From assembly GCA_947561715.1 (NCBI GenBank), contig OX387197.1:26128266-26192265 (forward strand): DNA of 64,000 bases. Reading direction: 5' to 3'. Below the pieces are notes generated by a model. The model did no database searches. It saw only the letters and a list, made by a program, of their open reading frames with translations, and was not told the DNA's origin. Below are positions 22,925 to 34,272 of the stretch, piece by piece. The stretch's first letter is position 1. Each line of letters starts with the position of its first letter. A program made the translations under genes and the position numbers. This DNA comes from Ascidia mentula. Its lineage: Eukaryota; Chordata; Ascidiacea; Phlebobranchia; Ascidiidae.

Positions 22925-25391
22925 TTCATGTATTCTGAATTCCCGTCTGTAGTTTTAATATTCACGTATTGGGGATCTTGCGTGGTTTCGTAATGGTTGA
23001 TGTCTGGGTTTGGTTGGAGTGGGTTGGAAGGATGGTTCTGCCGTGCTGGTTGGTTATTTGTTGTTGGGATGGTTTGTGGCAAAATGTACGCATCGTCTGG
23101 TTGTCCGTTATCTACAGATGTTGAGACAAGTAAAAACGCAAAACATAATCCGTAATGAGTTTATGAAACGAAATCATGTTGACCAGCATGACGTGATGTT
23201 CTCGTGACTTGTCTTCTTCAAACATGCAAATGAGGGCAATCATTGCAATGCAAGCCAACGACCAACCCATGATAGCTGATAAGTTGGTGCTTTTGGATGC
23301 TGTGATTTTGATTGGAAAATAAAACAGACTTTCATGTATATAAAATGTTAAATGGATGAATATTTGCTCTACACGTATAGGTAAATACTTATTGTGCTAT
23401 AGTGCTGAAGACTGCTATAACTGTGTCTGGAGGTTTACCAGCCGCGGTAATCAGTACGGTTGTTTTCTTGGTCAATTTGTTGGTCCCGTTGGGTAACTCA
23501 ATCGCAACAGACGTGGTACTACCTGTGGCTTGCTTGGATGTTGTTGTTGTACTTGTGCTTAACGCTGCAGAGTTAACCGTCGTGGCAGCAGCCGATGCTG
23601 CAAAAACATCTCATTGACGTGGTTTTGAATTTGAATTTATGATTTTTTTTTTAAATTTTACAAAATAAATTTAAAATCCTGTGGTGAAAATGCAGACAGT
23701 GTTTAATTTTTTTGTTTTAGTGATTTCTTTGATCAATTTGTGTACATCACAAGTAAGGAAATGAAATGAACACCTATTTCTTTGCTGTGTAGATTGGATT
23801 ATATATTTTTATGAATCGGTCTCACAAAGAATTAAAACGCAATATATCTTGACAAAGATGCCGAATTGTAGGCGAAATATATATACAAACAATACAGAAA
23901 GAGAACGGACTTAGGTTTTCTCTTCTGTAACTTGTTGAAAAATCAGAAACCAAGTCTTTGTTGCCCATAAAACTGAAATTCCCATACCTTGAAATATTGC
24001 TGGATGGAATTTGTGATTTGGTCAGTGCTGTATGTGTGGCTGCATAGAAAGTTGGATCAAACTCTTTGTGTCGTTTTAACTAAAAATAAGGTTATGATAA
24101 CATCAGGTTTGCTTACACGAAGGCGAAGGCAAATTGTGGGTTGATTTTGAACTTTCAGTCGCAGAGGAAATTACTTCGTGAGTATTTGTAGCAATAATTG
24201 GTGTAGTTGATGTCGTATACTTTTCAGTAGGTATTGTTGTTTTCATGAGATTCGTGGTTGGCTTGGTGGTTGTTGTTGTGCTCGGGGCTTGAATTTAAGG
24301 ATAACACGTTACATCTGTTTTCTCCTGGGCTATTTATTTTGAGAGTTGTCAAAACTAGATGAAAAATCCAATAGAAACTATAGGAAATTTTCTCTTTTGT
24401 ACAACAATATGTATTTATTGCTGTGAATTGTTAAAACGAGTAATTATATTTTCTATACATATTCCATGTAATTTCAATCATAATGCGATGATTTACCTTC
24501 CGGCTTCCGTTGACAAATATATCCAGAAGTAACATTACACTCCGTACTTCTCCACTTGTATGTTGTGTCAAATGAAGTTAATGAACCCATTATCACACAA
24601 TACTTTGTCCCTGATGTATCCGGTTCAATAATTGCCCACTGTCCATTGTCAACATTTGATCCATCCGCCCGCTTATATATGTTTGTTCCTGCAGCTCGTT
24701 TCGCTCCGATGTAGAACGAACATGGTGAAGCTGGGAAAGGTAAATACATTTTGATTATGTTTTTTAAAGAAAACACCACTGTATTATATTTAATCAATTT
24801 AATGTTAACTATTGCGGTTTTACTAGCTTATTGGACTTACATTGTTTCAAGAAAGAGATGGTATGTATTGGCATTGCCGTGGTAAATTGTTAAAATCATC
24901 ATAACATAGTTATTGATCGTATGCATATACAGGCACATAATAGGTTCATAAATCGATCCTGTTTTCGCTTTGGTGTCTAATGGTATTTAAAAATTCTGCA
25001 TAATTGCATGTAATGTCGGCAGACAATTTAACTTTGCTTGCAACCTCGATAACGCGACAAAATCTGCAGCCACAATATTAAACAGCGTTTTACATAAAAG
25101 TGTTAAATATTTGAAGCTTGCGAAGGGCAATAAGCACAAAAGGTGTAACTCTTCCGAAATGTAGGTTGCTTGACCTGTAAATGTTCCAATCTTTCCCACA
25201 AGAAAGTTAAATGTATTTGTTGTTTTAACACTGGTGAGAAATGCATTGTTTGCACTGCATGCTGCTACAGCTTCTGTGTATGAATAAATTTGAGGTCCGA
25301 TCAAATATTCCCTGTAGTTATCTAACTTGTACCAAGTTTGTCCAAAAACAACCGGTAGAAAATTTACAAATAACAAAATAAGAAACATCAT
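22925..25391 (-). pseudogene. Gene F: class II head fused to class I tail, membrane exon truncated
   Basis: Exons 25175-25391 (signal peptide, CTLD half), 24497-24730 (CTLD half) and 24117-24287 (class II stalk) are intact and in phase. CTLD site: EPDTSG and WRS. The class II membrane exon starts normally at 24039 but ends after SNISS-like residues at 23988. From there the DNA matches sequence of the class I genes (compare 2,860-3,060 and 46,380-46,450). A class I stalk exon follows (first base 23597), with a TAA before its donor. Next is a class I membrane exon beginning near 23,307 and broken at about 23,216, where it is joined to intron 5 sequence; exon 5 is absent. The tail exon (22,925-23,115; YIL, YETT, YVNI, YMNFK) remains. 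So this is a recombinant with two deletions, at best encoding a stalked lectin without a proper membrane anchor. Confidence 0.75.
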
Positions 25392-26189
25392 TACTAGGTG
25401 AGTCCCTATGCTAAGTGAATATAATTCAACCCTAAATTGCAGCTGTGCAGAAAAATATATTGCAAAGATTAGTTGGTATTCAAGCACCACCAGCCTAAAA
25501 AATATAAACATAATCAATCGTATTTATAAACTGCGACTTTAAAACGAAACGTTTTTTTTACACTGCAGTGCCTTTAGGTCCCTGTTCCGTCACTCACAGC
25601 AAATGAAAGTTTTTTGTTTGAGGAGTTTTACGTCATAATAGAAATAATAATCTTTCTAGATTAATGAAGTGTTCAAATGCTTTATAGTAATTGTTTCCGA
25701 AGAATAAAAAGACCTTGAATAATTGATTTTCTTCCGCGGCAAACCTTCCATCGTCTCGCTGTGTATTACGTCACGTTGATTGCAGAGCGCTGTTCTACAT
25801 TAGGTCTCACTTAGTTACGACCCACGAATGTCATTCACGAGGGCAGTCCATCCGACCGCTCGACTTTGACAAAAATATTCATTACTTTCTTAAAAATGTG
25901 CTGCAAAAGTTTCTCGCTGACCACCAGGATATCTTTTAAGCCTATTTACTCCAATGTTCTACGGCTCTTCATAAGGAAATTATACAATAGTTTCTGCAGT
26001 TACCCACACCGATTGTAAACTTGATATGTATCTGGTTGTTGATTAGCCTTGTTTTCAAACGCAGTTGAACAAAGGTAACAGCACGAACTAATTGTACTAA
26101 ATGTGAGAACGTATTAATCTGAAGACGTTTCGGCAACAATCACTCAATCACAAAAATCACAAGTGGTTATGATATGAGCTGTTGCCGAA
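25392..26189. repeat. Class II 5' flank upstream of gene F
   Basis: No gene. Matches the 5' flanks of B, E and J, including CCTTTAGGTCCCTG near 25,570 and a CTTCCATCGTCTCGCTGTGT block near 25,747. Probably contains the promoter and its spacer; no core promoter element stands out. Confidence 0.5.
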
Positions 26190-26249
26190 AGTTTGTCCAA
26201 AAACAACCGGTAGAAAATTTATCAATAACAAAACTAATATGTTCATCAT
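26190..26249 (-). pseudogene. Orphan signal-peptide fragment of a CTLD receptor
   Basis: Reads MMNILVLLLINFLPVVFGQT on the minus strand, a clear match to the first 18-20 codons of exon 1 of the array genes, then stops matching at 26,189. The DNA upstream of it (26,250-27,130) matches the 5' flanks of class III genes G and I. It is the promoter-proximal remnant of a deleted class III gene. A promoter here could still be active. Confidence 0.8.
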
Positions 26250-27517
26250 CTCCCTTTTTCCTTCTGTTGGAAACTTTGCTGAAAATAAGTCCGTGCAATC
26301 ATTTAAATACTACACACCAAGCGTTTGCACATTTCATCGAGAAAACAATCTAAAACCTAACACCGCACTGTAATATAGCTGCCACTGCTTACTGTGCTGA
26401 GTGAAACAAGTTGCAAATACGTCATCAGTCTATGTTCAAGAAAGAGTGGGTACTTATAGTCTAGTGTTGAGTAAGATCTTGTGTTAACTCAGTTAGCTAA
26501 GAATAAATGCATTGTGGGTTTTCAACGTTGATAAGTTTGCAACATATCTCGCATTGTTGTGTACAGTGTTCAGCCATAACCTAAACCACAAAACATAAAC
26601 AAGTGTTAACAACAAAAATGGATGTAAGTAAAATATAGCCACTTTGTTAGCAAATCATCCGTATAGTTTTTGGCTACGTGCTAAGCTTTGTAGGAACCAT
26701 CCCACAAATCAAATGCTGATCGTCGAATACTTACAACCGGGACCCTTGGAAGAAAAAAATATGCCGGTTCGAGAACCATTTTACTGAAGATCGTGACCCA
26801 ACCATTGTGATTGAAATCTTTTGTTTTGAAACAAACACTAGTGTTCGTGCGGGCTCACTTGCTATTTACGTCACACTAAACGGGCAGAGGCCTATTTGAA
26901 ATACACCGGCTACATATCCTTATCGTGAGGCCTGCTTGCAAGATAACATGTGAATTCATAACATGCGTTATGTTTGTTAATGCACGTTTTACGTGGGACG
27001 CAGCCAAACAGCGCAACAGTTCAGTGTTCTTCAATACAGAGGAAGAGACTGCATTGCCCACTTACATTGTTACATATGAAGCCGTATTTATTGAACTCGT
27101 TTCACAACAGATGCATTACTACGCAAGACATAGTTACAGTCAAAAATAAGTTTGCAAAACATGTTTAAAACTAAATCATAAGCCGTAGGAAAAACTTTAC
27201 AACATTTTTATTCGACTCCCTACAACACAGTAGGCCCAAGTGTTGTATACGTACAATATCCTGGATTGTGGTTTTGGAGGTTTGACTTCAAAATCATCCA
27301 AAATACATACCGGGCTGCAAGCTACTTGTGCTCATATTATTATTATCACATGCAGTTTTGTTGGTGTTCGAATAAAATTTGCCATTTTTTTTGTTTTCGG
27401 GTTAAATTTAACATACACAAAAGTCTCAAGAAAACATATTATGATCCAATAAGTTTAAAACAGTTGCACTGCAATATATTCTGACGTCAATCATATTATC
27501 GAGGTGTGTGATTAAAA
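26250..27517. repeat. Spacer: 5' flank of the lost class III gene and 3' flank of gene G
   Basis: No gene supported. 26,330-26,600 matches 29,835-30,080 and 39,000-39,250, the region upstream of G and I. 26,680-27,130 is one of four copies of a dispersed sequence (others 30,140-30,660, 35,450-35,950, 39,310-39,660). The rest to 27,517 is 3' of gene G and resembles 50,060-50,130 over a short stretch. Confidence 0.55.
26680..27130. repeat. Four-copy dispersed repeat, copy 1
   Basis: Shares CAAATCAAAT, a TTGCTATT-type block, TACACCGGCTAC, GCCTGCTTGCAAGATAACAT, ACGTGGGACGCAGCCAAA and GAGGAAGAGACTGCATTGCC-like segments in order with the other three copies. Open frames differ among copies. Origin unknown; it travels with class III upstream sequence. 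Confidence 0.6.
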
Positions 27518-29096
27518 CTAAACACATTTCATGTAAGCTTCCTCAGAGTTGTTTTTCACACCCGTATTTACATAATCCGGTTGATTGATGACGTCATAGT
27601 TGTGGACAGCTTTGTTTCTTTCATCTTGATTTCTGGGCTCTGTTAAGAAGGGAACGAATATATATTTCCCAAAGCCGACGATTTTAGTTAGAAAAGGTTT
27701 ATTTCAGGTCAGTTTGGTTAACTGAGGAAATGTGTTTACTTACCGGCTGAAGCAACATTCCCCATTGTAAGGTTGATTTGATCAACTCTAAATAAGAATT
27801 ATCGCAATATTACACGTCCTACTAGTTACAAACGAGAAACGAAAATCATATGAAGCAATAACACACAGACTTACATATGTTTTGTACGCGACCAAAAGCA
27901 AAAGCAGATGATTCCAATGGCAACAGCAGCAATAAGAACGGCATCAAGTACTAAGGAGGCTATGATCATGTTTGTATCGTTACGGTAATGGATTTCATCT
28001 GAAGAACGAGTGAGAATTGCTGCCCAAGACAAAAGTTCTCTTGGTCTGATTATGGAAAATACTCTTACCAAAGTAAAATATTAACTTACGTATGGAGGTG
28101 TCAGAAATTGGTTTTGATTCCTTTGTAGAAGTAATTTGGAGATTAATGATTACGGTTGTTGCTGGGGTGGGTTTGTAAGTGGATGCATAGGTTGTTGAGT
28201 GGCTTGTTGCGATTGTTTTTGTTGTTGATGCTGTTGTAGTGCTTGACGTTGCTAGTAAACATGAGTACGTCTATCATAACCTTATAATTACTTGTTTTTA
28301 TACAATGGGTTTTCATGTCAACTTTGTTCTAAATTTTTATGTTATTATTTCAGATTTCATTGATTTACGGTCTATGCATTTTATACCAATGCATATTTTT
28401 GGAATACTATTTTAATAAATCTGAGCATTTACCTTTCGGTTTTCGTTGACAAATATAACTCGAAGTAACATTGCATTCCGAACTTCTCCACTTGTATGTT
28501 GGATCACGTGAAGTTAATGAACCCATTATCACACAATACTTTTCATCTGTTGCGATCGGTTCCCCTGTTGCCCACTGTCCATTGACAACATTTGATCCAT
28601 CCCACGTCCACTTATAGATGTTTGTTCCTGCTGCTCGTTTTGCTCCGATGTATAAAGAGTATGGGGAGGCTGTTCATATGGACAATCAATTTCGTTTAAC
28701 GAGATATTCATAAAAATGTGCTGTGCATGTGTGATTGCAGCACAATATTGTTGATCCGGCGGTGTTGTCGAAGAGAAAATAATAGAATTAAAACGATTTG
28801 TTACGTTTACGTTGTTATTTGATCTTTTTTGAGCGATGAATATTATGTTTCTGTTGCATGAAAAAACGAAATTACATACCTGCAACTTTTCCAATCATTC
28901 CAACAAGGAAGTTGAATTCTGTTGTTGTTTTAACATTGGCTGGGTATGCATTGTGTGCACTGCATGTCGTTTCAGCTTCTGTGTATGAATTAACTTGAGG
29001 TCCGATTAAATATTCGCGGTAGTCATCATACTTGTACCAAGTTTGTCCAAAAACAACCGGTAGAAATGTTACAAATAACACAACAAATAACTTCAT
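27518..29096 (-). CDS. Gene G: class III tail with class II-type CTLD, intact
   Basis: Exons 28880-29096, 28433-28669, 28090-28251, 27875-28019, 27744-27787 and 27518-27639 splice in phase to 308 aa. Signal peptide MKLFVVLFVTFLPVVFG. The CTLD has EPIATDEKYC and WRS, that is, the degraded-site group of genes B, E and J, although the stalk, membrane exon and tail belong to class III. Stalk about 54 residues with many Thr. Membrane segment starts MIIASLVLDAVLIAAVAIG and contains an Asp. The short tail (about 41 residues) has HNYDVI, DYVNT and a C-terminal AYMKCV. The NYDVI core resembles class II, but position -2 is His, so it is not a strict ITIM. Only 211 bp separate exons 1 and 2. A chimera of domain types whose reading frame is fully kept, so it is likely expressed. 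Confidence 0.87.
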
Positions 29097-29540
29097 TGTT
29101 CCCTTTCTTCAATTGATGTAAACTTTGTTGAAAAATAACTAAACACGAACATGTTGCAATTAAAATTACATCATCACTAAACTTCTCTACAACCTACTAT
29201 GTGTGATGTCACAAATTGCAAGAAGATGCAAACGCTTCACTGGTTTACAGGAAAGTGCGGATAGGATATTAGACCTGTTGTGATCTTTGCGTTTGTTGAC
29301 TAATCCTGAAAAATCCAACATAACATTTACAAAACTAGTTGTTTTGTGTAAATGATAAATCGTTTCCCTACATATATAAATTAGCAAAACGGTGAAAGGG
29401 CATTTAGGCAATCATAAAATTGAAAGAATACAACGTATCAAGTAACGCAGTAATATTTCATGCAATGACATGATAGGCAGGATCGTCCCACTACGCAGGT
29501 CCTTTTTCCTGACAAGTCGGAGCAAGATTTGAAAAATCAA

Positions 29541-29612
29541 GCTCACGGTGAGTTTGAACTCACGACCCTGGGCTAAGCAGGCCCAACGTTCTACCAACTG
29601 AGCTACAGGAGC
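29541..29612 (-). tRNA. tRNA-like element (probable pseudogene or tRNA-derived repeat)
   Basis: 72 nt on the minus strand fold roughly as a cloverleaf. The acceptor strand GCTCCTG pairs with CGTGAGC, with one mismatch and one wobble. The D-arm is TAGCTCAGTTGGTAGAACG. The anticodon stem TGGGC/GCCCA encloses a CTGCTTA loop (anticodon GCT by position). The T-arm GTGAG/CTCAC has only six loop bases. The extra base before the anticodon stem, the short T-loop and the absence of a serine-type long variable arm argue against a working tRNA-Ser. Confidence 0.45.
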
Positions 29613-30139
29613 TCAGTGCTATCACGGGATATATTGTGGCCAAGATACACTGAACCTTCACATTTACTACGTGGCTGATCCAGCTAGGCTGCAATGCCTG
29701 GGCTGCCAAGCCTGCAAACCTAATGACGTATCAAGTAATTTACATCGTTCTAACCCAATGTTGCAAAGGAAATCCGACAGAACAAACTGCAGCAAAATAT
29801 ACGTAAATTTTTTCTCGCACATTCATCGACGAAACGATCTGAAACTTAACACCGCACTGTAATACAGCTGCCACTACTTACTGTGCTGATTGCAACAGCT
29901 TGCAAACACGTCATCAGTCTATGTGCAGGAAAGAGTGGGTTCTTGTGTTGTTTAGTTTCCTCTTGTGTCAGCAGAGATTATCGATGTTGCAACGTTTGTA
30001 AACTTAAATTGCAGTAATGTGTAAAGTGTTAAGCTTTATCGATTACCAATGAAACAGAGAAACATAAAAGCTGGGTCTCTGAAAGCTAATATAGTTTCGA
30101 TAAATGACCAGTACATTTGACGAAAGAGATTGTTTGTAG

Positions 30140-30660
30140 GCTAAGTGCTACGCATAAGGTCGGAACCGACACACAAATCAAATTTTGTTGTCAATCCTAA
30201 TCCTTCTCCGTGAATACAAACAATTTCCTTGACAGAAAAAAAACAGTCCGTTGCGAGGACCTTTTCAATGGAACCCAGATTTTACGATGGAATTCCCTTA
30301 GTTTAAAAAGAAACAATGCAATTTTGCACCTCATTTGCTATTCACGGCCCCACAGACGAACAGGGGGGCAGATACACTGCTCCGGCTACGCTGCCCCATC
30401 TTTTGAGGCCTGCTTACAACATAACATGTGAATTCTTTCGTTATTGTGGTGAGGATTTTACGTTGGACGCAGCTCATAAAACACCTCAGCAAACTGCGCT
30501 CAGTGTTATGAACTGCAATAGAGAGGAAGGGACGATATTTCCCACCAACATTATGACATCAACAGCCGTAGTGTCTATTTATTTATCTTGTTTCACAACA
30601 GATGTATCGCGGTTTATTGTTAACATTGACATGCGGTGGAAACGGAATGCAACGGAATAA
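30140..30660. repeat. Four-copy dispersed repeat, copy 2
   Basis: Closest to copy 3 at 35,450-35,950: both carry CCGTTGCGAGGACC, GATGGAATTCCCTTAGTTTA, GCTATTCACG and TATCGCGGTTTATTGTTA blocks in the same order. Plus-strand open frames here are not shared intact with other copies. Confidence 0.65.
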
Positions 30661-31089
30661 ACGAAAATAACCCAAAATGTAAATTTCCACTTAGGATCCT
30701 TTGTGAAATCATACAAATACCAAATACCAAAAATACCACTGTAAATAATTTTCCTTCATATGGGAACAGGATCTTGTTTTAAGTGCTATGTTACTTTATA
30801 GTGCTGTTACCAGCTTAACACATCTTCTTCTATTGACTTGTTATGAGGCGATATATTGTTGCGTGAAGTGAAAATGCACTGACTGATGATTACGCAAGCA
30901 GTGGGTTAAACAGGTGGGACAAGTCAGGTGGGAAATCATCCGAACGTGTGTCATTGTGACACTATGCTGTGTTTTACCTTACGATTACGCCTAATGCTTG
31001 AACAAATAACTTTTCGACCAATTTTGGGCGATCTGTGGTTATTTCACCCAACTACCTAAGCACACCTCATCGAGATTAAATCCTCGTGG

Positions 31090-31215
31090 GCTTTTTCTTT
31101 TCTGATGTCATAGTTGTGGGCTAAATGAGTTGCTTGATTGTGTGTTGGTGTGTTGCGTGTTGTAGTGGTATGGTTGATAAAACAGTTTGTGGAACAATGT
31201 ATGTTAAATCTTGCT
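31090..31215 (-). pseudogene. Decayed class II/III tail exon, copy 1
   Basis: On the minus strand, CTTACATTGTTCC-like sequence reads LTYIVPQTV, then drifts into a run with His and Thr, a stop, and in a second frame HNYD. This matches class II tail exons (TYIVPQTV ... NYDVI). A duplicate is at 49,450-49,580. No functional lectin exons lie directly upstream. Confidence 0.65.
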
Positions 31216-31942
31216 GCATTTCAGCATATGTTTTAGTTGCACGATATTTTTTGGCTTGTGGACAAACCTACAGTTGTTGTGGATTTTGTCCAATTTAACA
31301 GCAAAGTTAACTTTAATAAATCAAATCAATTTTACAATGTTTGAGTCTGTGTATCTTGATGTGTAAAGAAGTATTCTTTGTCGTATAATTTTTTGTTCTC
31401 AAACCGAACTTTGATTTTCGAAGAGAGTTAGTCCCGATGGCCACCCGGCGATAAAACTTTCCAATCCATAGTCTTCCTACTGCTGACTGTGATCCTCCTC
31501 GATGAAAAAAACATCACTTGAGCGCATGACTCGATAACCCTTATGGTGTCCTTGACAGTCTTACACACATGAAGTGGTTGCAGGCAAAATAAAATTTGCA
31601 ATTCATGTTAAATATAAACTAAACCTGAAGCCCTAGGAAAAACCTACCAACTTGTATTTTTATTCTACGCCCAATTTTACATTATGTGTTGTACCTACAA
31701 GTTGCGTGGAATAGCAGCGCGTCAAAATGGCAATTAATCTTTCCGTATAGCGTGTTATAAGCAGTAGGGCATCATACACAAGGACCATGGGTGAACGAAC
31801 TAACACATAAAACCACCCAGGGTACTGCGACTTTTTAAATTTACATGGAACCTCGATTTGTAAATAAGTCCACAGAAGTTGATAAAACTAGTCATCATAT
31901 TCCTAAAAATGCACTTTTTTGATTTTTGTGCTATATCAGTCC

Positions 31943-34272
31943 TCATTCCAAATCCATGTATCCCGAATACCCACATGTTGTTGCTTTGATGTTCACATAT
32001 TGAGGTTCCTGCGTGGTTTCGTAATGGTTGATGTCAGGGTTTGCTTGCTGTTGATTGGAAGGATGGTTCTGCCGTGCTGGTTGATTATCAGTGGCTGGAA
32101 TTTGAACAATGTACGTGTCGTCTGGTTGTCCTTTCTCTGTAAATAAGCAGAAACCAAATATATTTTAACAAAAAAAAAACGTAAAAAAGAAAAAAAGGAT
32201 GCTACAGGTTATGTATCAATGCATGCGATAAGTCGCAGAACATACAGCTTGACCAAAGTTACCATTTCCTTGTCGAATCGAGATATGTCAAACTTCCGGA
32301 ATGCTTTAAACAGGCGACACACCAGGTCACAGTTATACGGACAAAATTAAGGGAACTTATCTTTTAGGATTGCACGTATTGTATTCAGGTCAGGCTATTG
32401 GGCATGCGCACAATTTCCCACGCGACCTCCACGTTTTTGCATTGCGATTTCTGGGATCGCAATCAGACAATGCTGACGCAAATGTACGCCCTCGCAAAAC
32501 GTTTACTTAAGTGTAATTTGTTAAGGTATATCGATCATAAGGTTCACTGTCATCCTAGCCAAGGCATTGCAGTTAAGCTTGGTCAAAACTTTTGTAACTC
32601 GGTCGGTAAGAGCACTGACTCGGTATGATCAGTGTCGCCAGTCTTGTCGGCAAGGTGATTTTTCGTGTTTAGTGGAGTCAGAAACAAGTGTCTTTGATAC
32701 AGCTTATTTGTATATACACTTCATAAATCTAGGTCTTGCCAAAAAGGTTAAGGATAGAAACAAATCAGTTGCATTTACGTACCTGCAACTGCTGCTACCG
32801 TGATTTCTGTTGGATTTGCCGGGCGTCTGACCCTAGAAACACAGTGTGAAACCGATAGTAAATAAATCACTAAATAATGACAACACTTTCCCCCTCACTC
32901 TCTTTTGCATCTTTGTTCCATCACACGAAAGACTACAATACAAACTATGACCAATAAAGCAACACCCGCCACAGTCCAACCAACAATAGCTGATAGGTTG
33001 TTGTTGTTGTTGTTGTTGGTTGGTGATCCTGTTTCAAAAAACCAAAATGCTATCCATGCTTATTAAGAGGAAATTATAATGCATCGTATACCGCGCTTGT
33101 CGACATAGATTGTGGTAACGGGAGCAGCCAGGGTATCAGCTACTGTTGCAACTTTGGCAGTCATGGTGTTCGAAGTGATTGCCTTCTGTGTCGCTTTGTT
33201 GGTTTCGTTGGGCAATCTTTCTGTTGCATTTGTGTAGTGAGATGTTCCTAGTGTTGTTGTTGTTGTCGGTGGTGGTTTTGTTGTTGCTTCTTGTGTAAAA
33301 GTACCTAACGAAAAGGTCCAATTCATGTTTTTTTTAGGAAAAAGTTTTTTCATTCGGATTTAAAACTGAATCATAAGGTTTGATTCCTAACCCAGATGTA
33401 CAAATACACTTAAGCTACATAATTTACGTGGCGGAACTCTTTCACAAATATATCTCGATTTATGCGAGCAAGAAACATCTCTCCATTTGTATGTTGGATC
33501 GAGTTCGTAAAGCCATCCCATTATCACACAATCCTCATTTCCACCCTTGTTGTTTGGTTCAAGCGACAGCCACTGTCCACTGTCAGCACTTGATCCATCC
33601 GTCCAAATAAAGTTGTTTGTTCCCGGATCTCGTCTTGCTCCGATGTAGAATGAGAATGGGAAAGCTGCCAAAAGAATTTCCAAATATAGATTGCAGTGGC
33701 AGACTCTGTAATGATGCGTAAGTTGGGATAGTTGAAACTACTTGCATTTGCAATGTTACCGTACGTTGTTCGATCATATGTGTCCAATATCACATCTGTT
33801 TTCTGCGGTGACGATAACGAAACCAGGGTAACATAACTTATTGCATGCTTGTAACTTACAGTAAGCTTCGCAAATCAACCAGTAAATGTGGTTTATTTTT
33901 CGATATATTTTAACAAAAACACGTCATAATAATGATATATAAATGTTAGTTGATGTCTGATACGGATATGTTAATGAAATTTGCAAAACCGAATATGTAG
34001 TTTTAAATTGTTTGTTTGTATGGAAGTCCGTTTTATGTTTGAAAAATTCCATTACCTGCTACTGTTCCAATCTTGCCAACCAAGAAGTTAAATATATTTG
34101 CTTTTTTAACATTGGCGAGAAATGCATTCTGTCTACTGCATGCAGCTTCAGCTTCTGTGTATGAATTAACATCAGGTCCGATCAAATATTCCCTGTAGTC
34201 GTCGAACTTGTACCAAGTTTGCCCAAAAACAACCGGTAGAAAATTTACAAGCAAGAGAACAAACAACTTCAT
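31943..34272 (-). CDS. Gene H: class I CTLD receptor, intact
   Basis: Exons 34056-34272, 33428-33664, 33092-33304, 32899-33028, 32783-32832 and 31943-32136 give 346 aa with all junctions in phase. Signal peptide MKLFVLLLVNFLPVVFG. The CTLD has EPNN, NEDC and WRD, so it is the best-preserved mannose-type site in the array. The stalk (71 residues) is the longest single stalk exon and is more divergent than in A, C, D, K and M. The membrane exon begins with a run of seven Asn and then NLSAIVGWTVAGVALLVIVC. Tail: TYIV, HYETT, QYVNI, GYSGYMDLE; the extra Tyr before the last motif is unique. Exon 4 and 5 donors are GT, unlike most class I genes. The most diverged and apparently the most conserved-in-function class I gene here. 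Confidence 0.88.

Larger units (their letters stand above)
29097..31942. repeat. Spacer between genes G and H
   Basis: No intact gene. In order: 5' flank of gene G (to about 30,080), a tRNA-like element on the minus strand (29,541-29,612), one copy of the four-copy repeat (30,140-30,660), and a block of about 1 kb (30,690-31,770) that is duplicated at 49,090-50,060 plus 50,475-50,546. The block contains a decayed class II tail exon. Confidence 0.6.

Noticed and set aside
30316..30660. 114-codon plus-strand frame in the four-copy repeat
   Set aside because: The paralogous copy at 35,450-35,950 is interrupted in that frame, and no domain is recognisable.
32580..32660. tRNA-like text with GTAACTCGGTCGGTAAGAGC and an ACTGA/TCAGT stem
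   Set aside because: Anticodon loop too long and no acceptor or T-arm pairing; lies in an intron of gene H. At most a tRNA-derived relic.
33063..33353. Thr-rich frame as a stand-alone small protein
   Set aside because: It is the stalk exon of gene H with acceptor at 33,305 and donor at 33,091, joined in phase to the CTLD and membrane exons.
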